Shown here: piece by piece, positions 43,901-55,800 of the stretch
Position numbering within the stretch: the first letter of the stretch is position 1
How the letters are laid out: each line of letters opens with the position of its first letter
Assembly: GCA_958450365.1 (NCBI GenBank)
Contig: CAUEEP010000902.1
Location: 558,001-622,000, forward strand
Origin: Mesorhabditis belari
Lineage: Eukaryota > Nematoda > Chromadorea > Rhabditida > Rhabditidae
Direction of reading: 5' to 3'
Length of the DNA: 64,000 bases
Program-made: the position numbers and the translations under genes
Notes under the pieces: generated by a model
Database searches by the model: none
What the model saw: only the letters and a program-made list of their open reading frames with translations
What the model was told of the DNA's origin: nothing

Positions 43901-46900
43901 AAATTTAGTCACAAAAAGCTCTCGACTTCTAGAGATTTGAATTGCTATAGAATTGCTCTATAGAATTGCTAATTTTGAGTTTTTCTTCGTAACCTCTCAC
44001 CTTTACATCATCGACATAATCAAAGAAATCCCTTTTTTCGATCTCTTCATGGTAACAACTTGGATCCGCCTAGAGTTTTTCAGTTTCATTTTCAAAGATT
44101 TCCCCCAACTTTCTTCAGACATTCTTTGAGTTTTTTTGACGAACCGCTCACACATTTGCAATTCCACAAGACACGAATCGTGTTGTTTTTCTGGCAAAAA
44201 ACGTTAGCTTATCAAATAAAAAACTTGAAAATTCACAGTTCTTTCGTGTTGAACAGCCCATGGGGCAGTGGTTGTTCCCGAGAAAAGCATTACCCCTTGA
44301 ATCAACCCTAAATACGATTGGATATAATCCATAAAAACTATTTTAAAGTTTGGGTACTCTAGCCAGGAAAGTACCATTCGTTTTCGGACTTGTCGCTAAT
44401 ATTCCCGCAAGTGCGGCACCAGTTCCATCACCGGCAACCACGATATTGTTTGGATCTCCTCCAAAATTGTAGGCGTTATCCTGAATACTTTCATAATTTG
44501 TTATAATATAATAATAATAATAATAAATTTGACATTCTTAGTATTTCTTACCGTAAATATTATAATAGTACCCCACCCCTCTCGTACAGTCGCGTAGTCG
44601 CAAAAGTTTTTTAGTATTTCATTTTTTTCAAAGCGCCCGTACCTTCAAAAAATGCGTCTTTGGTATCAAAAAATAGCTGAAATTCAGGGCTATTTTTTGA
44701 TACCTTTGATACCATTGTAGCATAAACCAGTGTCGAGAAAAACTCGTTCAAAACTAGACTACGCAACACTCCGCACCGTCATTATGGGGGTCGGGTACTA
44801 TTACAGTATTTACGGTAGGTATTTAGTGACTCTGGTGGACGGAATTTTGAATGAACAAGCGGAAATTTACAATTATCTGCCAGACAATGAATTAAATACA
44901 GAATTTTGGCATAATATTTGTGATTTAAAAATAATATTTTTATAAATGCTAATTGTTGACGTCTTAAAAAGATAAAGCTTAAATTCGTGAATATGAGTAA
45001 ACAGGAAATCGAAAAGATTCTGTTTCTCGTCGAACTAGCAAATTTGCATAGTCACAAAAACGTTAATAACGTTCTTATGAACTTGCCAGACGCAAATCTT
45101 ATGTAAATTTTGTGCCAGCTAGTCACATCTACCATCTCTTCGTACTCTTAGCAATTCACTCACCCTAACAAATCTCAAAGCCATCAAAATGTCCTCTAAT
45201 CCCAGATTTCCGGGTAAATCGGTGTCATGCATTGCGAGAAAACCTGAATTCATCAAAATATCGATAGTTTCTAATTTTTTTCTTCAAGTTTTCAACTTTC
45301 CCACCCTCAAATCCTTGTCGATAATCAACAGCGACGAAAATCATGCGCCGAGACGCGAAATTTCGAATGATCCCCGAGTTCTTGTACCACAATTTGCCAC
45401 CAGCCTGATAGCGGGTTAGGTTTTGCGTAAAATCTACCGTTTAAACTCAAATTATGACCAATCTTCTAAGATTTTTGGGTGAAATGGTGTAAAATCGTTA
45501 CGATTATCGTGTTCTACTGGTCCCTTTTCGATAAAGCACCTAAAACTCTCGTAGTGATTTCAGTTTTCATTCGATTACCCCAACATTTTGGTATGATTCG
45601 ATGCGGATTCAAAACGGGATTCAAAACGTTCAAAGCAATACAACTCAATATTACGGTAACTCAAGACTCAATAAGCTGTTAGCCGTTTGAAGAGAAAAGA
45701 TACTTGATTCTGGTATGATTCGATGCGGAATCATATCAAAATCGTTCATACGGTTCAACCATTTACTCAATGGTTCTAAAATTCTAAAATTGAGCTATTC
45801 AAATGGGTGGCAACAAATAATGGCCCTTTCAGAAAAACAAAAATATAACAAGATGAACAAATACAACACAACCAAAAGGACCCGTCATTCTTATTACTTC
45901 TTTCCACTTTTGACGGAGCAACTGGATCCCTCTTGAAAAATTCTTCTGGTTGACGCAAAGAACCTGCACTGAAATTCGGACTTCGCAGGTCATTGAACTT
46001 TTCTCGGCAGAAAGTGTTGCATCGACGAAAAAGAGGAACATTAGGCCCCATATCCGGGCTGTATGGCGCATGAGGAAGAACATTCCAGCCCAACTCCTCG
46101 ATTCCCATTGTAAGTTTTGCAGGTGTGGTTTTGCGTTATCATGGAGAAAATGAATGAAGAGGGTTCGAGTCCTTGAGAGCGAATTGCTTGATCTACACGA
46201 TGTAGTTGAGACGAATAGAGTTCTGAATTAACCGTTTGCCGGCTTTTGAGAACCTCGAAATGCACCAACCCACGAGAACTCCACCACACACAGAGGAGAG
46301 TTTTCTTTGAGTGAATATCCGGCTTCGGAGTTGGTTTGGGTCTTCGTTTGTGCTAAGCCACTGTCGTTTTCGCGTTCGATTATCATAAAAGATCCATTTT
46401 CACAGAAGTAACAATGGAACCAAGAAGCTCCCTTTTCGCAAGTTTTAGTAGTATCCAGCTGTGATAACAAGAGTAGCCTTATTTTCTTCGCTCAATTCAT
46501 GCGGAACCACTTTCCACTGCGGTACTTCCCCGATGCAGAAGTCGCTTCGATTGCAGTATGCGAAAAGCCCAACGACCCCAGCCGCGGATGTTTGACTTGG
46601 ACCCCAAAGTGCTTCCAAAATAGTTCTGCAGAAGTTCGGGCGCCTTGGCGAGGCCACTTCAAGACTTCACCCCTTCCTTGAACCGTCGATACCACCTACA
46701 TTGTGTTCGGAAAGGCTCACACCAAAAACCGCAAAAACCTGTGGGATCGGCAGCTGTTTTGTCTTGTTTGTAGTCGTACCAGAGACGACACGCATTCGAT
46801 ATTTGAGACTTCCATTTCTAAACAAAATTATTTGAAAAGTACAAATCAAGGAAAGTAAAAACGTATAATAATGCACCGGAAATTCAGTAATATTCAATTA

Positions 46901-48665
46901 ACAACAAGCGAGGGTAGATTAAACGCAAAGATTAAAAGATTTTATCAAAAAAGGGCGAGGGCCATTATTTAGTTGCCAACCTAATAAAACGGCACTTGGT
47001 TACGGTAGTTTTGAAAATAATTCTTGGAAAAGCTACCTAAAACTACCGAAATCGGGTTAATTGAAAAGTAATGGACGGTTTGATTACGGTAAAATGAATG
47101 CTTTTTAGAAAAGTAAAAAAATGATAGATTTACCCGATACGAACCGCCGTGAATCCAGAAAACGATCGGTAAATAGGCGGAATAGCGCTGGAAATTGTTG
47201 AGATTATAAAAGCTTCTTAGGAAAAGATTCAACTAACGATATCTTTGATATGTTTAGCTAAAAACTACAGCAATTAAATGCCGCCATAGCTGACTGGCCA
47301 AGGCTCCAGTAGCTTAGTCGAGAGGTCAAGGCTTTCAATCCCACCCACTAGATTATTGGTTCGTTTTTTTCCATGAATATAGGCATTTTCCCTTAATTTA
47401 AAGCTTCGGCATTGTTTGTAATATATAATTGTGGATAAATGATAATTATGGATAGTTTATCGTGTGGCTAAATGTATTTTTGAATCCACAAACCTGTCGA
47501 CTCCAATAGTCGAGTGGCACGACGACTTTCATCCTCAAACAATCATTCATCCCGTAGATCTTGTACTTTGACTCAGTCATCTCCTCGTTTAGAGAACATC
47601 GAAAAACATTTACAGTTTATTTTTATGTTCTTGAGATTTATCTTTCTCGCAAAACTCACTGATGACAAGAGGTCTCATATCGGACATCCAATGGGTAATT
47701 CCATGGAACTGGTGGAACGGGCAACTGAAAAATGAATCGGCCAGTGGAAAGATCGAGATTCAATCAAAGCATTGAGATGTCTAGTGACAAGAAATTGAAA
47801 GTTTTCCTAGAGAAACTTTGAATGCTTTAAGTTTACTTCAAATCGAAGATTCCCGGATGGAGGAGCCGCATAGGGAATCGATTCGTACACCTCGGCTGAC
47901 GTGCTTTCCGTCTAAAGTTGTTGAGGACAAAATGACGGCAAATGTAGGCAAATTTAATCAATTCTTTTCAGAAATCCAGGTTTTTTCATCATGAGAAGCT
48001 ATCATATGCAAAACCCAACCGAATTCGATTCTCTTGGGACTTTTCTTGGGGAAAAAGGGTTAAAATAAACGCCGCCAAAAAGGTTCTACGACTCTGAAAA
48101 CATCGGGGCACAAATTTTTAACATTAAATTTCATTTGGGAGTCTCATAAATCTCATTTAAAGAAGAAAGAAAAATCACTGTGTAAAATGATCTAAAGATG
48201 TTCTTTGTGCGGTCGCATATTCTCTCGCAACCTGGCACACGCTCCTGATAGATAGCTGTTTCCTTTTGGAAATCGTCAAGGGAAAGGAGAGGTGGGTGGC
48301 TAGGGCCAGTAGTGAGTGGCGCAGTCCAAAGTTTTGGGGCAATTTTTGCCTTAAATGTTGCGAGTTTAGCGAGTTTTATAGCGAGAATTTGGCAAAGAAA
48401 TAGAAATTCGACGCCCGTTGAACCATTGTGTTACCCAGGGCAGGAACCAGGTCCAGAGATTCTTGTGAGCCAGTCCAAAACCCGACCAACTCACATCTCT
48501 CTGCCCCTGCCCGAAAAATACCCTTTGAAAATTGGTTCAAGTGCTCACCTCATGAATATCGCCAATTATTATGCCAGCCTCGGTTTTTGTATACACTTCC
48601 AATCCACAAATTTGAGGAAATATCAAAAGCAACCAAAATGCGGCAATCAATCCATCGAGATTCAT
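40943..48665 (-). CDS. Carboxylesterase-like protein without catalytic serine
   Basis: Eighteen minus-strand exons: 48549-48665, 47837-47911, 47660-47724, 47494-47580, 47134-47187, 45305-45404, 45164-45243, 44375-44480, 44237-44307, 44110-44190, 44001-44069, 42760-42871, 42413-42506, 42273-42346, 41703-41801, 41532-41625, 41369-41443, 40943-41015 (about 508 residues). A signal peptide opens the protein, followed by VYESIPYA, NDCLRM, the oxyanion-hole segment VFWIHGGSY, then VVAGDGTGAALAG where active esterases have GESAG. The nucleophile Ser is Gly here, so hydrolysis is unlikely. DHGTDL retains the His region. Exon 3 ends in phase 2 but every usable acceptor for exon 4 is phase 0, a one-base mismatch. 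So it is either a pseudogene, a gene with a sequence error there, or a catalytically dead secreted/adhesion-like relative. Exon sizes match the intact paralog at 49831-58459. Confidence 0.72.
42110..42235. repeat. Half copy of the 1-460 hairpin family
   Basis: One arm only, with CCAAGATTAAGGGCTTxAATT and ATAAAATGAGTTxTATA. It abuts the donor side of esterase exon 42273-42346. Confidence 0.65.
44551..44817. repeat. TACCGTA-ended hairpin MITE
   Basis: Full copy in an esterase intron. The left end reads TACCGTAAATATTATAATAG. Confidence 0.9.
45620..45701 (+). other. Copied fragment of chemoreceptor 2 exon 1 and its donor site
   Basis: 82 bases match 30100-30181 with about three differences, spanning the last 12 codons of that exon, the GT donor and 46 bases of intron. 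It lies in an esterase intron on the opposite strand to that gene, beside the mariner remnant. Confidence 0.85.
45803..46984 (-). mobile_element. Mariner copy with many single-base T losses
   Basis: Aligns end to end with the mariner at 50975-52241 (ends GGCAACxAAATAATGGCCC and complement, TA at 46985-46986). Differences are mostly missing single T's on the plus strand, dense at 45803-46150 and 46390-46830 and nearly absent at 46150-46390. The transposase on the minus strand is therefore shifted repeatedly; short pieces such as SSRGLVHFEVLKSRQTVNS and YSPDMGP remain. It is inserted in the esterase intron between exons 47134-47187 and 45305-45404. Confidence 0.88.
47307..47355 (+). pseudogene. 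tRNA-like fragment
   Basis: CAGTAGCTTAGTCGAGAGG (A-box-like) followed by GCTTTCAATCCCACCC (B-box-like). Too short and unpaired for a tRNA. Confidence 0.3.
47975..48370. repeat. Dispersed repeat in esterase intron 1
   Basis: Near-complete relative of 38433-38900, in the intron between the signal-peptide exon and exon 2. Confidence 0.6.
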
Positions 48666-49830
48666 CGAAAAGTCGAAGAAACAAAATATTCAAAAAAGAA
48701 ATGAAAAGAATGAGTTTCTCCCTAGTAAGAAATTTCCCATTTCTTGTTTATTTGAGTTTTTACTTCGACCTGTTCGAGACAAAAATAACGGGCTCGAATT
48801 TTTCGCTTTTTTTTTCAAAGCTAAAAGACAATTCATTTGTGAGAAGGGTTGATCGAACTGGAACGAGTGAAGGGAAATGAAAAGGAATTAGCTGAAAAGA
48901 AAAAGAAAGAAATCACTTGAGCTGAGAGTCATTTCGAACAACAATTTTAGGGGGGAGTTTGAGTTGAGAAAGTCAGTAAAAGGTTGTCGTTTTTGTTGCA
49001 AGGATCAACAAAATGATCAACAAAATGATCGTGTTTTTGCATGAATAAAGTCTCAGCCGAATTCGCATAACAATTTTGTATTTGTGCAATAATATTCCGA
49101 AATTCCTATGCCTGTAAGCAAAGAGAAATTTGCATTTCATTTTAACATCAATTCAATTACGGTAGCTTTGATAAATCAAATGGTAATCTAAAAAGTGAAT
49201 CATGGCTAAAAGGCGCCACCGTAATCCCTCTGCTCTAATTTAACTACAGAAATTTGCATTTAAGCTTTCATTAGTGGATCGGGCTACGGTAGCTTTATGT
49301 CATTTAACCAAAAGCTACCATCACTTAAATGGGATCGAATGGTGGTTAAAAGGCGCTCGAAGTTACCGTAATCCTGTGATTTGGTTGTATTTACATTTTA
49401 TTAGTCGGCACAGATAGAAAAAAGATAGAAAAATGCAATCTCACAAGAGTCATCGATCTTTTTGTCTTTTCAGTTCTTTTGATCTTTTGGTAGATTAAGC
49501 TAAAAATGTTGAATTTTAAAAAGAAAACTGAATTTACATTGAACCGAGCGATCGTCGGGAGAAGTTGTTTCCTAAAAGAGGACATAACATTTCTACATTT
49601 CTACATCTACATAACATTTCTACATCTACATTGTCATCCGCAAATCTTTTACCAAAAATAGTAAGCTTCGTGATCATATGTTCTGTGTTCGATGCTTCGA
49701 TTCGAGATGTGGATGAATGTTCGATGAGATCGCGTGAATTGCGGATGATTCGAGAGTTTTCTAGAGAATTCTTCAAATCATCGACCTTTTAGAAGACGAT
49801 TATCTTATTTGAAAGAGTGCTTTAGTGCGA
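48666..49830. other. Intergenic spacer between the two esterases, with one candidate exon
   Basis: Mostly AT-rich sequence with repeated ACGGTAGCTTT-type motifs near 49150-49350. A minus-strand stretch at about 49620-49790 reads coding-like (DDLKNSLENSRIIRNSRDL, then RIEASNTEHMI) before running into a TCTACATTTCTACATCTACA repeat. No family is recognised and no start or splice is secure, so it is not called as a gene. Confidence 0.3.
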
Positions 49831-52800
49831 TTAGTTTCTTGAATCATAACTTTTCTCCGAGACGTTGGTTCTAAACGTTGGTTTGCCCGGTAATTAGAAA
49901 CTAGTACTGTTCTACTTGTGAATTTTGGTGAATTTAGAAGATTGTGGGACATTTGATACGCGCCCTGCCCTTTTGCCATTGGCAATCCAACTTTGAGCTC
50001 AAATTTCTTGGTGTTGAGCTATAAAATTTAAATATTCTTGGTATGATTGGATGTGCGCGAAGTCTTTCTCTGTCGATTGATACAAAAACTATTTACAGGG
50101 TGGGTCAAAATTACCGTTACATATAAAAAAGTCTCTGTATAAAAAGCAACTCAAAAGGGCAAAGATTTTTCTTAAAAATAACTTTTATTTTCTCATAACA
50201 ACTTATAGAAACTATTCTTTTTTCAAACAGATCTCCAATAGCTTTCACACAGGCGTCCAAACATCGTAGAAAAGCGTCGATCGTGGCGAGAAGGTATAGG
50301 AGAGCCAGCTCTTCCCGAGCCAGCTCCTCTTCCCGAGCCAGCTCCTCTTCCCGAGCCAGCTCTTCCCAGCCTTTTCGAGCGCTTTTTTCAAACTATCAAC
50401 AGTTTTGTGTGGTTGATAGCGTCAACTGATAGCATTTGTGATTTGTTTTCTTGTAGGCCTTACTTGAGCTTGTTTTTGTGATTCTTCTAAGGGATTTTCG
50501 CTCTATATCCCCATTTTTGTGACATTTTCCGCACCCATTAGTTTGGTTTTCAACAGGGATTTACTTTTTTTTACATTTGCTGAAGTGTTACCGTTCGCTT
50601 TCTTCCATTTCGCTTTCGCATTTGCGCGTGAGTGAGCATTGTAACGGTAATTTTGGCCCACTCTGTACATTGGATATCTCAACACCAAGAAATTTGAGCT
50701 TAAAGTTAGATTGCCAATGGCGGGGCATTTCCGATAAGCAATTTAGAATAATCTCAACCTCTCAACCAAGAGAAAAGCCAATCAGAATCAGGAAAAGTTT
50801 CTCACTTTGTATAGACGAAATCGGCGATGATTTGAGACAATTTTCCCGAGAAACTTCGACCCCAATCAAGTTCATTTTTTCTAAAACAAAGCTCATCATT
50901 TTTGTCTTCTCTATCTCTATGTACTTTAAGCACAAAACCCTTTCTGTTACACACGATTCTCCAATTTTCTTCTATCAGGTTGGCAACTAAATAATGGCCC
51001 TTTTCAGTAAAAACAAAAAATTTATTAACAAGATGAACAAATATCAACATCAATCCAAAAGGTATTCTCCGTCATTCTTTATTACTTCTTTCCACTTTTG
51101 ACGGAGCAACTGGATTCCTCTCTTGAAAAATTCTTCTGGTTGATCGTCAAAGAACTTCTGCACTGAAATTCGGACTTCGTCAAGGTCATTGAACTTTTTC
51201 TCGGCTAGAAAGTGTTGCATCGATCGAAAAAGATGGTAATCACTAGGCCCCATATCCGGGCTGTATGGCGCATGAGGAAGAACATTCCAGCCCAACTCCT
51301 CGATTTTCTCCATTGTAAGTTTTGCATGTGTGGTTTTTGCGTTATCATGGAGAAAATTAATTGAAGAGGGTTCGAGTCCTTGAGAGCGAATTGCTTGATC
51401 TACACGATGTAGTTGAGACGAATAGAGTTCTGAATTAACCGTTTGCCGGCTTTTGAGAACCTCGAAATGCACCAACCCACGAGAACTCCACCACACGCAG
51501 AGGAGAGTTTTCTTTGAGTGAATATCCGGCTTCGGAGTTGGTTTTGGGTCTTCGTTTGTGCTAAGCCACTGTCGTTTTCGCGTTCGATTATCATAAAAAG
51601 ATCCATTTTTCATCAGAAGTGACAATGGAATCCAAGAAGCTTCCCTTTTTCGCAAGTTTTAGTAGTATTCCAGCTGTGATAACACGAGTAGCCTTATTTT
51701 CTTCGCTCAATTCATGCGGAATCCACTTTCCACTGCGGTTACTTTTCCCCAATGCATGAAGTCGCTTTTCGATTGCAGTATGCGAAAAGCCCAATCGATC
51801 CCCTAGCTCGCGTGATGTTTGACTTGGATCCTCCTTTAAAGCTGCTTCCAAAATATCGTTCTGCAGAAGTTCGGGTCGTCCTTGGCGAGGCTCATCTTCA
51901 AGACTTTCATCCCCTTCCTTGAACCGTCGATACCATCTCTTACATTGTGTTTCGGAAAGAGCTTCATCACCAAAAACTCGCAATAAATCTCTGTGGGATT
52001 CGGCAGCTGTTTTGTCTTGTTTGTAGTCGTACCAGAGACAGACACGCATTCGATATTTGAGATCTTCCATTTCTAAACAAAATTATTTGAAAAGTATCAA
52101 ATCAAGGAAAGTAAAAAACGTATAATAATGCACCAGAAATTCAGTAATATTCAATTAACAACAAGCGAGGGTAGATTAAACGCAAAGATTAAAAGATTTT
52201 ATCAAAAAAGGGCGAGGGCCATTATTTAGTTGCCAACCTAATAGAAACGACAAATTCAGTGCACCAGAAAGGAAGCGTTTCCATTTTGCGCACTGTATAA
52301 GCATTGCTTTAGGCTTTTAGTCTCACGTGAAATTCCCCGCAACTCCAACGATTTCTTTAGAATCGAAAACGATTCCGAGATCAACTCCATGATCAGTGCA
52401 ATATTTCCCATCAGCACCTCCTAAAAGTCTTATTTTCATGCAATCTCTCTGCAATTTCTCACCAAGTTCTTCATCATAAACATTATTCAATAATGTGTAA
52501 ACAGTAATGTTTCGATCAGCATAGAAAAGTGCTTCGTGATGAGCTTCTGACGTGATTTCTTCTGAAATCAAAAGAAAAAGGAAATTATTGGGTTGGTGAG
52601 TTGAAAATGCCGGATTTTGAACTAAAATTTATTCAAAATAAAACCATGAATTTATTCGAAATAATCTCCATTATTATTGACGACTTCTGCCCATTTTACA
52701 GGCAATTTGCGGATTCCTCTTTCGTAGTAGGGTTTTGGTTTGTGTGTGAGACAAGTGTGAGACTCAAAAATGGAGGACTGGAGATGTCCCAGTTTGAGCA

Positions 52801-55800
52801 CTTTCTTCAAAAGAAACCCATTTTGGTGTCAATAGAAAAGTTGTAGAGAATCAAAAATGGGGCTTATAGCCAAATTTCCAAAGAGATACACTTAGTAGTT
52901 TCGCTTAAAATGCAAATTTTGTGAAAATTCGTAAATTTGACATTTCTTGAAAACCAGTTTTTGAATCGTTCTGAAAATCTGGATATAAGTTTGATTTTTG
53001 ATTCTCTACAACTTTTCCATTGACACCAAAATGGGTTTCTTTTGGAGAAAGTGTGAGAACTGTCCGCAGTTTTCAATTCACCAACCAAATACTTTTCGAA
53101 AATGATCGCTTTCTATGCAGTCAATTTCCCAAAAATTAAACGAAGTGGAAAACTTTTTATATCAAAATGTAGAGGAGATTTTCAGCTTTCAAATAGAAAA
53201 TAACACTTAGATATCCGTTTGATATCTTGAGAAATCTATAAAAAGAGTAAAAACATTGTATAGTTAATAATAGTTCAGGCTTTATCTTTACTTAATTTCA
53301 TTTACTGTCATTTACTGTCTGCTACTCAATGCTGATCAGCACGAAATCTGACCTTCAGCCATTTTGTGATACTGAATCCCTCTCTCACTTGGGCTTTTTA
53401 GCTCACTCTGTAGATATCTGAAGCTAGTTTTATCAAAACTTTTCTTTAGCTAGGTTCGGTTTTCTAGAAAGCACTTGCAAACATTGGCTAAATGAAATTT
53501 AACTTTGAACTATTTAAGGTTTAAACCCGTTATAATAAAGTAAAGAATGGTAAAGAAAGATTCCCAGAGAGGGGATTGAACCCTCGACCTTTTTCTTTTC
53601 CTGGCAGATGCTCTAACCACTAAGCTATTTGGTGTCTTCTTGCCAGAGAACAAAGAGGAAATAGAAGGGGGAAGAGAAAGGAAGTGAAAGGAAATGATCA
53701 AATAAAATCGGTGTTTAGTCATATCAAGCTTTACGTAAGCTTTTTTTACTTATCAAGTGATTGTGATTGACCTCTCGGCGAGTAGCAATCGAATAGTGCT
53801 CGATCCGTTGTATCGAATTGGGACAATCGCGTTCACCCATGCCTCTTTCCCGAAAGCTGATAGTTCTCTGGCTGAGAAGTTGAAGTAGAACTTTTTATGT
53901 GAGAGTGGTTAAAATCTCAATTTGATTGACAAAAAAATTGATCAAATAATTGATTGCAAGATTTTAAGCTCTGCTTTAAATCTTGCAACCAATTATCTTG
54001 CAACCAAAGCTAAGCAGAGCTTAAAATCTTGCATCTTATCTTGTCTTATCTGCAATCTTAAAGCTATCAAATCGCGAATTAAAACCTGCTTCTCTAAAAT
54101 CAATCTTATCTTAAGCTCAATAAAATAGATTCAGAAATAAAAATGAGACCGATTTTCCGCATTAATGACATTCTCTCGTGAGCTGTGTTGCTGATCAAAA
54201 CGGGTAAATGAGCGTTGGCTCTGAAATTCTGACTCTGATGAGACTAGTGTACTAGACATGGGAAAATTCCAATCCCAACCTAATTCCACCTTCGTTTTCT
54301 CGACCGTTTCTTGGCCGATTACTTTGAAATTTAGTCTACAAGCTGGAAATGTCGGTTTCTATCTGTAGGCAAAGTTTCAGAGCAATCGGCTAAGAATCGG
54401 CGAAGAAAACGAAGGTGGAAGTAGGTTCGAGTTGGAATTTCCCCAATTCCTATGGGGTACAGGTGTGTGTCCCGTTCTAGAGTTTATTTTTTATTAGTTC
54501 ATTAAAATAATTGAAAAACTGAAGTAAAATTTGAAAAAAGATAGTAAACATAGTATTGGCGCATCGCACAATAACTCCCACCTCAATTTTGCCCCCCCAC
54601 TGTGGAAGCAAAATCCTGACTTCAGTGACTACACCTCAAATCACCGCAACCGCAATTATACCCCCATCCATTTTTCGACTTTATATACTGGGGGCAACAC
54701 TGCGGTTGGGGATTTTGCGGTTCTCCAAGAAAAAAGCTTGATGCAAGCTGCATTATGATCAAAACTAGAGCAAGTGAATTACTGTCATTTACTGTCTGCT
54801 ACTCAATGCTGATCAGCGCGAAATCGCGAGTAAGTAGTTACTCGATTAAAATTTGCATGAGTAATCTTTACTCGATTAATCGGCGTTTTTGTTCGATTAA
54901 CTACGAGTAATCCTCTTTACACGTCGAGTAAATTGAATATCTTTACATTTGAAGGGAATTTCCCACCAAATCAGTTAAACGGCTGAATATCTTTAAGAAA
55001 GAGTCGTATATGGCTCGTGATTTTTGGCGCTCGTGATTTTCGTGGATTTTTGATTTTTGCTCGTGATTTTTGCACCAATTTTTTGCAATAATTTTCGCTA
55101 AAAGTACGGTAATTTTTCCTAAGCATGCCTTTTAAAGAAGGCATTATTCGCGAGGAACACACTCGCGAATAATGCCAATAATGGTTTTGAACACAATCAA
55201 AACCAACTTGACAACTAATTCCGGTTGATCGGGAAGGAAAGCCTCGTCTCCGCGAAAATCATCGATAATCGGAGTAAAGATCGTCATTCCCATGCGAATA
55301 TTTTCATAGGTTATCTGAGAAATTTTATAGATGAACTGGAATTGGGTTCAATATTGAGGCTCAATATTCCTATAGAGTTCACAGTATAATAGAATTTGAC
55401 AAGTTATAGAGTGAAGCTTGGCCTTTCTGAGTATCAAAATGACCTAAGAACAAACTAGATGACCTAAGAAGCCGTTTTTTAATAAACCTATTCAGTTCAT
55501 TCATAAAAATCGAGTGTAATTCTTTTCTTGAACATTTTGTCTACAGTAATCTACAGTAATCTTTAGTATAATAGAATTTGACAAGTTATAGAGTGAAGCT
55601 TGGTCATTTTACAAGAACCCTGTTTGGCTAAAGGATCAAGGAACAGTGGTAAGTAACAAGTACAGTGTACAGTGGCTAGGGCTTGCGGTAGCTTATTGTA
55701 GTGAGATTTACACGTTTTAGAACTTAAATCATTCATTTCAAGTACAGCTAAGTCCTACGCTATGATTTTTGTGAAGATTCGTTTTGAATAGCATTGGCGT

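Noticed and set aside
45803..46984. Uridine-deletion RNA editing as the cause of missing T's
   Set aside because: The losses are in genomic DNA of a transposon copy, and nothing else points to an editing system. Deletional mutation or consensus error is simpler.
48312..48880. Two overlapping plus-strand frames of 130 and 150 codons
   Set aside because: They lie opposite the esterase signal-peptide exon and in a dispersed repeat, and show no domain.
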